From: Armigeres subalbatus
Lineage: Eukaryota; Arthropoda; Insecta; Diptera; Culicidae
Assembly: GCF_024139115.2 (NCBI RefSeq)
Contig: NC_085141.1
Span: 70,783,481 to 70,847,480 of the forward strand
DNA: 64,000 nucleotides
Direction of reading: 5' to 3'
Every line of letters starts with the position of its first letter. The first letter of the stretch is position 1. Under the pieces are notes generated by a model. It searched no databases, was not told the origin of the DNA, and saw only the letters and a program-made list of their open reading frames with translations. Of this stretch, positions 52,617 to 61,859 are shown piece by piece. Made by a program: the position numbers and the translations under genes.

Positions 52617-55600
52617 TGAATATTTACATTTTATCCGGTAAAATTTCGTGCACCGAGCACACTGAGATAGTTTCCCAAATTAATGTAAGACGAAATTATG
52701 TCTTTTTTATTCTTCATCCGCAGACTGTTTGCTGCTGCGTGAGTCTCGTGTCATCCATCCACACTTTCTTGTGCGCAGTGCAAATAGAACAGAATCGAGT
52801 TGAATTATGTTGTGGCACACAGCCTTGACAGAGTGCTAGCCACAGATACTGATTTATTAGTTCTAATCTGTAAAATGAGTAAGGAATAATGAAATGTATA
52901 TTTGCCACCAAAACCGATTATACGTTGAGAAATTATTCTACGACAACATTGATTGCGGGGGGAGAAAAAAGTAAAAGTATGTGCTGTCGTCTGCTTGGTC
53001 GTGGCTGCTGCTGCGCCTGCCGCGGTTGCGTATTTTTTTGACTGCATGATAGGATGAATGGTACGGTAAATTTAAATGTCAACCATTCTCCACCCTGCCA
53101 ACAGAAGCTTGCATAATCTTTTCTTTTTTTCTGGTTGATTTGATTAATTCGACAAACCGCAATAATGATTTGATTAAATAAATCTGGCAACGATGAAATG
53201 ATGATTCTTTTCTTGTATATGCATAAAGTTGTTTGCGTGTCGACTAGCATATTCGATGTATTGTTTTGATATTTCTAAGTTGCTTTGCCGAGATTTTGAG
53301 CGCACTATTTCACCTAATGCGGTAGTGAATTTGGGTATTCCGAATTTTGCAACATTCACAATACGGCCGTCAAGTTTGTCTCTCACTTCAAATTTTTTAA
53401 AGCAGTTTTCGTTGGTTTTTCGACATGAAGTGAAGAAATTGGTGTTCAATATCAAAGACAAAAGTGAAAGTTAGCTAGTGAATTATGTTTAGTTGTGATA
53501 AAATCATGAAAACGGCGTGAAAAGAACAAGTGAAAAACTGAGTGGGTGTTCAAAATAAGTGTATGGGTGTGTTTCGATCATTCGGAGTTGGTGTGTGTAC
53601 AATTGGTATACGAAAATTTGTCTACGAAAAAAGCAGTTTTAAGCGCTTTTCAGTCAATTAATAAATAATTAATTAGCTAGGTGAGTGAAAAATTCATATG
53701 AAAATACCATGAATATACGGTGACAGAGGTAAGTTGGTGAATAGCAGTGAAATATTGAATTTTGGCTAAAATTGCATTAGTATTAGTGCGAATGAGAACA
53801 AAATCATCTTCATCATCAAATTGATTACGGTTCATAGAGCCTTAAAAGAGTCACATAAATCTCGTCCAAACACATGGGAGCCAAATTTACAGACGAGCTC
53901 CTGATGTGTAAAATAAAATACATGAGGACCTTAAATTTAGCCTTTAATCCGACCAAATTTTCCCTCGGTCTGAAACTGCCTTAAACTCGATTTCGTTCAG
54001 TTGATTTATAAATTATTTTTTTACAGTGGATGATTTCGGAATATTCAGAATTATTCAGAATTATTCAGAGAGATGAGTCAGCCAACTCCTATTTTTAATT
54101 TGACTGTAATTTGACTGACCAAGCTGAAAGGTTACATCCATCACGTTACGTCTGATGATGGCTGAAGGTCAGTAAGCCGAAACGCGTCACGAAAAATAAT
54201 GCTGTGAAGTTTAAATATCACCGAGAAAAGCCAATCTAGCGGATTAATTAATTAGTAAACGCGCGGTGATTAAAACAAACAATAACATTCTAGTTATAGT
54301 TTTAAAGCCAATCATTCGAAGGCTCTTTTTTCATGGCTTGGATCAGCAAGTGAATCATTAATACAATATGAGCAATTGATAATTGACATAGTTACAACAT
54401 ATCCAATTTTACCCAAAATTTGCTATTCCACTTATTTTGGCCATCCTTTGTATCTTCTTCGGTGTCGTACACTATCTGCTGTTCCCCAAAACTTTTTTTG
54501 ACTAACTATCCATAAAAAGGAGCAGGGATCATTTTCCTGTATAACTAAACCAAAAATCAATGCATATCAGTTATTGTTTCCACATTTCAAAGCATCAAGA
54601 GAGAGAAGGTTCGATTACAATGTCAATAATTCCGAAACTAATAAATGAAATTCTCCTGAAAATATTTTACCTCTATTGAAGTAATTCCAAACGGTACAAA
54701 ATACTCTTCCGAGTACTTTTTCCGGCTTCGGATTACAGCTTCAGGATGCATTCAGCAGAAATGGTAAGGAACGATAAAGGAAAATCAAACAGAATGATAG
54801 CTATTTGCTAAACGTTTTCACAGTCCCCGTGGTGCTTCTTTTAACCTGCTGATGGCATTTTTAGATTCGGGTGCAATGGTCTCCGGGTAGCATGGAAAAA
54901 AGAACGAGAAATAGATCACAAATCCCTATCTCATATCGTGCACGATTCGCAACGTCGTAGACTATTCTCTTTGCTGGCTTCCTATTTACACTAGAAATGC
55001 TTCCTTTAAGCCACTTTTACACCCACTACACTGGTCGCGCTCTGTCACCCCTTCACCATGGTTAGTGCGTTAACGAGAAAATGGCAAAACTTGATTTTCC
55101 AAGGCACGATTCCAATTCAGATGGCTTTACTGTCTCCCTTCTAAGGGGCGATCGAAAAACCACGTGGTTCAAAAAATGAGAAAAGTATATAAGTATAACC
55201 AATAAAAGGCTGTTATTGTTAATTGCCATGTTTAATGAAAAGCTATTTATGATTTTTGTATCAACAATTTGCCAACAATTTCAATAAGTAATTCAAATGT
55301 CCTGAGTTGAATCAGTTTAGGACTGACAATCTCATTAGCAAAAATGGATAAAAATTCATCATTCCAAATGTTAAGAATATCGTTTTGCCGTATGCCTTTG
55401 TTCTACGCTGGATGTAGTTTCTGGATGACGCCTCCTTAGTATCCTGCAAACCACCTAAGCTTTGGTATGGTGGGTAGCCTGCATTGCCCCTTGTTGAACT
55501 AAGAACACGTTCCGATTGCGTTTTCTCACCACCTTGAAGATCCATAATCCACCTGTTTGAGTTATCACCAGTTGAAATTGGATTCCGAGCCGGAGGCCGT

Positions 55601-56366
55601 ATACTTTGAAACGTTCTTTCGCCCGTACACCTATCCACCTACTTAAACACGCAGTCCCGTAAAGGCGTCCTTCCGTACCAAAGCTTCGCCATCGCCATGG
55701 AGCAGGCTAGCCATCGCATCACTCAGGTTGCGGTGGCAATACGTGATTCTAAACAGATCACCATGGCATTATCGGCACCGCACCGACTGTTGTGTTGTAG
55801 GATGGAATTAATGCAGTTATATCGATGCTTTCGGTTCCGGCCCACTTACCATCATTCCGGGAAAGATTCTCTGTGTGAGTGTGACGCGTCGGCATGCTAC
55901 CTTCAGAGGTAGGTGTTGCCTCGCGGGTGGGTTTAGGCTTGATGAATGATGTGATGTGATTTTCCATGTTAAGTGAAAAGTATTGCTGTGGGAAAAGTTG
56001 GAAATATGATCAGGTTGGGATTAATGTGAATAACATGGGGATATTTAGAACACTGAACGAAGTACTGAAATTCAGTAAACTTCTAGAAGAAACGCTGTAA
56101 ACCATTGCTTTGCTGGTAAGATTCCAGCAAATCATTTTGCTGAATGGCTTGAAGAAAATTTGGTGTGTAGTGACCTTTTCAATTATAGACGATAAAATAT
56201 ACATAATCAAAATTTCGTTACGTTTAAACTGCCTGACATTTTTTTAATTTAATTCACCGTTTGACGCCTTCAATTACAATTCTTACGACTGACGTCAATT
56301 TGTAAATTAACTAATTATGCAAAAATGCTGGTGCCCCACCTTTACAAGAACTCTGGCGCCGCGAGT
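52617..56366. other. No confident gene; possible host sequence
   Basis: This is the longest stretch with few repeats. 53690 ('ctaggtgagtg') and 53728 ('agaggtaagttgg') look like splice donors in what could be a 5' UTR. 55312-55638 and 55758-55967 on the minus strand are open, hydrophilic and moderately G+C-rich; the second holds a 'ggtaagt' donor near 55847. No protein family is recognised. Confidence 0.3.
54140..54200 (+). ncRNA. Hammerhead-ribozyme-like motif 3
   Basis: ACGT, CTGATGA, an unpaired T, stem II GGCT/AGCC with a long loop, GAA, the palindrome ACGCGT, C, then ACG. ACG/CGT gives three stem I pairs, and TCAC/GTGA can pair further out. The core and the palindromic stem III fit minimal hammerheads, but the extra T and short stem I weaken it. 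Confidence 0.4.
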
Positions 56367-56470
56367 GCTTAGAATTCTCGCAGTTAATAACTGAGTAAGT
56401 TCTGCATGAACACTAATCTGCGAGGCGGCAATGTCCCAGTGAGGGATGTAACCATTGGCGTAAATAAGGG
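56367..56470 (+). mobile_element. Feilai-like SINE, 5'-truncated copy
   Basis: 'ctcgcagttaataactga' and 'gcgaggcggcaatgtccc' match the 3' half of the neighbour at 56514-56807. It has no tRNA head. Confidence 0.75.
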
Positions 56471-56513
56471 ATTAGCCTTTCTTAGAAAAACATTAGCCCC
56501 CCATAGGATTTGT

Positions 56514-56807
56514 GGGCCCTCCTTAGCCGTGCGGTAAGACGGGCGGCTACAAAGCAAGACCATGCTTAGGGTGGCTGGGTTCGATTCCCGGTGCCAGTCT
56601 AGACAATTTTCGGATTGGAAATTGTCTCGACTTCCCTGGGCATAAAAGTATCATCGTGTTAGCCTCATGATATACGAATGCAAAAATGGTAACTTGGCTT
56701 AGAAACCTCGCAGTTAATAACTGTGGAAGTGCTTAATGAACACTAAGCTGCGAGGCGGCTCTGTCCCAGTGTGGGGATGTAATGCCAATAAGAAGAAGAA
56801 GAAGAAG
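56514..56807 (+). mobile_element. Feilai-like SINE, full-length copy
   Basis: Head 'gggccctccttagccgtgcg', B box 'gggttcgattcccgg', body with 'acaattttcggattgg', 'cttccctgggcataaaagta' and 'gcggctctgtcccagtgtgg', and a 3' (GAA)n triplet tail. A tRNA-like head, unrelated body and triplet tail are the published layout of Feilai, the Aedes SINE. The name is from memory, not a search. Confidence 0.8.
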
Positions 56808-57034
56808 GATTTGAAAAGTTAGTGAGCAGCTATATCAATTTTCAACAAATAGCATAATGAACTACAAAAAGTTTTAAGACAAAAGAGTTATTACGCATAT
56901 TCACCCTATCATATTGAAATGAGTGGAAGACAGCTGAGCTTGTTTCCTATTTTTAAAAAAGATTCCTGTGTGGCAGTGAAATTACATTTGGTTCAATTAT
57001 TCCCTTAATGGTGTAGGGCAGGGGTTCTCAACCT

Positions 57035-57170
57035 TTTCCCCTGTCCCCTGTCGAATGCAACTTGTTGCGAGAAAATCGGTTGAGAATTACTATATGAAAA
57101 AGTGGCTAGTGTTTTTTGGTTTTCGTGTGCGCACACACACACATACACACGGACAGAACCTCTTGGGAGG
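57035..57170 (+). repeat. SINE-body fragment with CA microsatellite
   Basis: 'tcgaatgcaacttgttgcga', 'aaatcggttgag' and 'gcacacacacacatacacac' match the middle of 50860-51272. The 24-bp array starts straight after it. Confidence 0.65.
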
Positions 57171-57183
57171 AGGCTTACAAATC

Positions 57184-59568
57184 TTGTGAAAGCAGGCTTC
57201 CGCGTCTCTTTAAAAAGGCGGATTTCGAGGGGCTTCTGAGCCTCTTAAAAGTACGCTTCCATACCTCTTGAAAGAATAATTCCGAGCCTTTCGAATAGCG
57301 GCTTCTTGAAAGGAGGCTTCCGAGCCTCTTGAAAGGAGGCTTCCGAGCCTCTTGAAAGGAGGCTTCCGAGCCTCTTCAAAGGAGGCTACCGAGCCTCTTG
57401 AAAGGAGGCTTCCGAGCCTCTTGAAAGGAGGCTTCCGAGCCTCTTGAAAGGAGGCTTCCGAGCTTCTTAAAAGGAGGCTGCTGAGCCTCTTGAAAGGAGA
57501 CTTCCGAGCCTCTTGAAAGGAGACTTCCGAGCCTCTTGAAAGGAGGCTGCAGCGGCTATTCACAGGAGTCTTCCGAGCCTCCTGAAAGGAGGCTTCCGAG
57601 CCTCTTGAAAGGAGGATTCCGAGCCTCTTGAAAGGAGGCTTCCAGGCCACTTGAAGGAGGCTTCTGAGCCTCTTGAAAGGAGGCTTCCGGGCCTCTTGAA
57701 AGGAGGCCTGGGCCTCTTGAAAGGAGGCTTCTGAGCCTCTTGAAAGGAGGCTTCCGGGCCTCTTGAAAGGAGGCTTCCAGAGCCTCTTGAAAGGAGGCTG
57801 GGCCTCTTGAAAGGAGGCTGGGCCTATTGAAAGGAGGTTTCCGAGCTTCTTGAAAGGAGGCTTCCGAGCCTCTTGAAAGGAGGCTTCCGAGCCTCTTGAA
57901 AGGAGGCTTTTGAGCCTCTTGAAAGGAGGCTTCCGAGCCTCTTGAAAGGAGGCTTCCGAGCCTCTTGAAAGGAGGCTTCCGAGCCTCTTGAAAGGAGGCT
58001 TCCGGGCCTCTTGAAAGGAGGCTTCCGAGCCTCTTGAAAGGAGGCTTCCGGGCCTCTTGAAAGGAGGCTTCCGAGCCTCTTGAAGGAGGCTTCCGGGCCT
58101 CTTGAAAGGAGGCTTCCGAGCCTCTTGAAAGGAGGCTTCCGAGCCTCTTGAAAGGAGGCTTCCGGGCCTCTTGAAAGGAGGCTTCCGAGGCCTCTTGAAG
58201 GAGGCTGAGCCTCTTGAAAGGAGGCTTCCGAGCCTCTTGAAAGGAGGCTTCTGAGCCTCTTGAAAGGAGGCTTCTGAGCCTCTTGAAAGGAGGCTTCCAG
58301 GCCTCTTGAAAGGAGGCTTCCAGGCCTCTTGAAAGGGAGGCTTCCGGGCCTCTTGAAAGGAGGCTTCCGAGCCTCTTGAAAGGAGGCTTCCGAGCCTCTT
58401 GAAAGGAGGCTTCTGAGCCTCTTGAAAGGAGGCTCTGAGCCTCTTGAAAGGAGGCTTCCAGAGCCTCTTGAAGGAGGCTTGAGCCTCTTGAAAGGAGGCT
58501 CTGAGCCTCTTGAAAGGAGGCTTCCAGGCCTCTTGAAGGAGGCTTCCAGGCCTCTTGAAGGAGGCTGGGCCTCTTGAAAGGAGGCTTCGAGCCTCTTGAA
58601 AGGAGGCTTATGAGCCTCTTGAAAGGCGGCTTCCGGGCCTCTTGAAAGGAGGCTTCCGGGCCTCTTGAAAGGAGGCTTCCGGGCCTCTTGAAAGGAGGCT
58701 TCCGGGCCTCTTGAAGGAGGCTTCCGAGCCTCTTGAAAGGAGGCTTCCGAGCCTCTTGAAAGGAGGCTTCCGAGCCTCTTGAAAGGAGGCTTCCAAGCCT
58801 CTTGAAAGGAGGCTTCCGAGCCTCTTGAAAGGAGGCTTCCGAGCCTCTTGAAAGGAGGCTTCCGAGCCTCTTGAAAGGAGGCTTCCGAGCCTCTTGGAAG
58901 GAGGCTTCTGAGCCTCTTGAAAGGAGACTTGAGGCCTCTTGAAGGAGGCTTCCGAGCCTCTTGAGCAGGGCTTCTGGGCCTCTTGAAAGGAGGCTTCCAG
59001 GCCTCTTGAAAGGAGGCTTCCGAGCTTCTTGAAGGAGGCTTCCAAGCCTCTTGAAAGGAGGCTTCTGAGCCTTTTGAAAGGAGGCTTCCAGGCCTCTTGA
59101 AAGGAGGCTTGGGCCTCTTGAAAGGAGGCTTCCGAGCCTCTTGAAAGGAGGCTTCCAGGCCTCTTGAAAGGAGGCTTCTGGGCCTCTTGAAAGGAGGCTT
59201 CCTGAGCCTCTTGAAAGGAGGCTTCCTGAGGCCTCTTGAAAGGAGGCTTCCGAGCCTCTTGAAGGAGGCTTCCTGAGCCTCTTGAAAGGAGGCTTCTGAG
59301 CCTCTTGAAGGAGGCTTGAGCCTCTTGAAAGGAGGCTTCTGAGCCTCTTGAAAGGAGGCTTCCAGGCCTCTTGAAAGGAGGCTTCCGGGCCTCTTGAAAG
59401 GAGGATTCTGAGCCTCTTGAAAGGAGGCTTCCGGGCCTCTTGAAAGGAGGCTTCCGGGCCTCTTGAAAGGAGGCTTCCGAGCCTCTTGAAACGAGGCTTC
59501 CGAGCCTCTTGAAAGGAGGCTTCCGAGCCTCTTGAAAGGAGGCTTCCGAGCCTCTTGAAAGGAGGCCA
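57184..59568 (+). repeat. ~2.4 kb minisatellite of a 24-bp hairpin unit (about 100 copies)
   Basis: The unit is AGCCTCTTGAAAGGAGGCT followed by TCCG, with small variants (TCCGGG, TCTGAG, TCCAGG) and some units of 20-23 bp. Every full unit contains the stem AGCCTC/GAGGCT around the loop TTGAAAG. On the minus strand the 24-bp unit has no stop in any of three frames, so very long open frames (for example 57824-59569) arise automatically. They read as repeats of KPPFKRLG, SLLSRGSE and ASFQEARK. Frame-shifting length variants are tolerated throughout, which argues against protein coding. Confidence 0.9.
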
Positions 59569-59833
59569 CCGGTCGAGCGCATTACAACCGAATTTCTTGT
59601 TTTTTAGTACATGGTTAGTTTCTGTCGATATCTAGTGATGTACAAAAAATCAAGCCATTTGGTTGGAACGCGGTCGAGTTATTAACGTTGCGGACGGGAA
59701 TAGGGGGTGCTGCCCAAATGGTCCCACTCCCTCGGAAGCTACTTAAAAATTCGGCGTTTTGCAGAAGTTTCTTTTCAGCCGGGTAAGGATCGAAGGGAAG
59801 GAGGCATACAAATGAATCACAATTTATTACGAT

Positions 59834-60503
59834 CATTCCACGTCGAGCATCCGAGCGAGACGGTTGTAAGTCCGCGTACGGTCTGCTCTTTGGGTTTTTT
59901 CCTGAAGTACAGGTAGAGGTTTTTTTCGAAAGTGTTTTGAAGCATAGTGCTTGAGTGGAAGTGGTGCTTAGCTGAAGCAGTTAAGTAGCCATTTCGTTGC
60001 TTTTGCAAGACAACGCAAAGTTTTGCCGTTTCTTCGGCGTCCATCGCAGGCGCAGGCATCATCGCCCCACGCCGACAGTCATCATCCATCGTGCGTCTCC
60101 ACCAACACAGACGCTACCGTCCTGCCACCATCCATCCACCCAGTTGCAGTGTTGTCTGCGGCAAGAACACCAACAACAGCGTGGTTCACTTCGACCGCAC
60201 CACCGCCCCGGCGATTGTCCATCCAGTCAGTGTGTGCTGCCAGAACCGTTAGCCGGCGACACAGCAGTGTGAACGCAAGTATTTACTTGGGCTCCCTCTC
60301 GTTGTTCTCCTCTCTTCTCCATCTTATTGGAATAGTTTTTTCCTTTTCTTTAACTCGTCTTCCCTCTCATTAATTTGTGTGTATGTGTGTTTTTTCTGTC
60401 TTGTGATAAGTGTTTAGTTTTAAAATAGATTGTGCCTCGCTGCAGCGGCGCATTTCGTGTCCGCAATGCGCGAAGGCGAAGTTGGCGGGGTACTTCGTAT
60501 TCC
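59834..60503 (+). other. Leader (5' UTR) of LINE D
   Basis: G+C-rich sequence from the CATTCC start to the ORF1 ATG at 60504. Open frames on both strands here (for example 60023-60373) show no domain. Confidence 0.5.
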
Positions 60504-61841
60504 ATGTCAGATGTTTCGTTGCATTCAGGTGTTCCAAACCAAAATGAAATGGACACCAGCAACGCTAAAATTTCCTCTACGAGCCCCCGTCCCAAGGTCT
60601 ACCCTCACGACTCTAGTGGGCCGTATGTTGTTTTCTTTCGACCCAAAGGCAAACGTTTGAATATCAGCCAGATCAGCAAAGATCTGGAAAAGCGATTTTC
60701 GTCTGTCACGACCATTGACATGGTTGGGTCCAGTAAACTCCGTGTCACGGTCAGTGATCGCAAACAGGCCAACGAGATTGCCACCTGTGAGCTTTTCACT
60801 CTCGAATATTAGGTGTATTTACCGTCAGCCGTTTGTGAGATCGCGGGGGTGGTGACGGAGGGAAGTATGACATGCGACGATTTGAAACAAGGTTTCGGTC
60901 GTTTCAAGAACGTTTCTTTGCCTCCTGTTGCGATACTGGATTGCAAACAAATGTATTCGGTGTCGCAGGAGGGAGAGAAGCGGATTTATTCCCCATCTGA
61001 CTCTTTCTGCGTCACCTTTTCCGGGTCCGCACTGCCTGACTACGTAGTGATTGACTAACTTCGTCTACCTCTTCGGCTGTATGTACTGAAGGTGATGAAC
61101 TGTGTTAATTGCAAGCAGCTGGGCCACACCGCTCAGTACTGCTGCAATAAACCTCGCTGTGCATCATGCGGAGAGAAGCATGTGGAGGGGGCGTGCAAGA
61201 CGGCACCGAAATGTGTCTATTGTAACGAAAGCCCTCCACATGCTCTTGAAGATTGCCCAACGTACATACAGCAGCGAATCCACCAGAAACGGTCTCTTCA
61301 GCAGCGTTCTCGGCGAAGTTACGCCGAAATGTTGAGGAAGGCCGCTTCTCCAGTCGTTTCTGACACCATCTACTCGTCTCTTCCTTTGGACGATCAAGGT
61401 AGCTCCGACTCCGAGGTTGGAAATGGGGTTCCCTTTGTTTTCAATGGCTCAACGAGGAAGAGAATAAAACAGAGCCAGCGACCCTCGAAAATCCTAGAAA
61501 ACAGCCTCAAAGGAGCCCCAATCCAACATGGTCAAATTCAAAGCGGATAGAAATACTCAAAACGTTCAATTTTTGTGGTTTCACATAAGGATGATCGAGA
61601 GTTTCCACCACTTCCGGGAACATCTAAAATCCCAGATGCCCCAATTTTTGCGATTTATCAGCTAGAAAGAAAGCATAGAGAGCGAGCAGAAGAGCGCTCC
61701 AATGTTCACACTTTCTGGCATCGTGGAGCTCATCCTCAACTTTTGTGATGCTTCCGACCCCGTGAAGAACATGTTAAGAACTGTTCTTCCTATTCTGACT
61801 CCCCTTCTGAAGCAGCTGGCTTCAAAAAATGCCCCTCCTTG
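60504..61841 (+). pseudogene. LINE D ORF1: Gag-like protein with in-frame stops
   Basis: The likely start is ATG 60504 (MSDVSLHSGVPNQNEMD). SGPYVVFFRPKGKRLNISQI aligns with the N-terminal part of LINE A ORF1. In-frame stops occur at 60810 (TAG) and 61056 (TAA), yet similarity continues through both, for example FSGSALPDYV and LRLYVLKVMNCVNCKQLG. The zinc knuckles are CVNCKQLGHTAQYC, CASCGEKHVEGAC and CVYCNESPPHALEDC (61098-61252), then RSLQQRSRRSYAEML. After a stop at 61548 and a frame change, the C-terminal hydrophobic segment ends LLKQLASKNAPP at about 61841. An RNA-coat protein in a live element. Confidence 0.7.
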
Positions 61842-61859
61842 AGTCATTCGTATCCTTCG

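Noticed and set aside
55312..55967. A two-exon host gene on the minus strand
   Set aside because: Only weak open frames and one donor-like site; no acceptor, homology or frame continuity could be shown.
57824..59569. A 581-codon open frame, and a second of 324 codons, on the minus strand
   Set aside because: They result from a 24-bp unit with no stop in three frames. Frame-changing length variants occur throughout the array, so it is not a protein gene.
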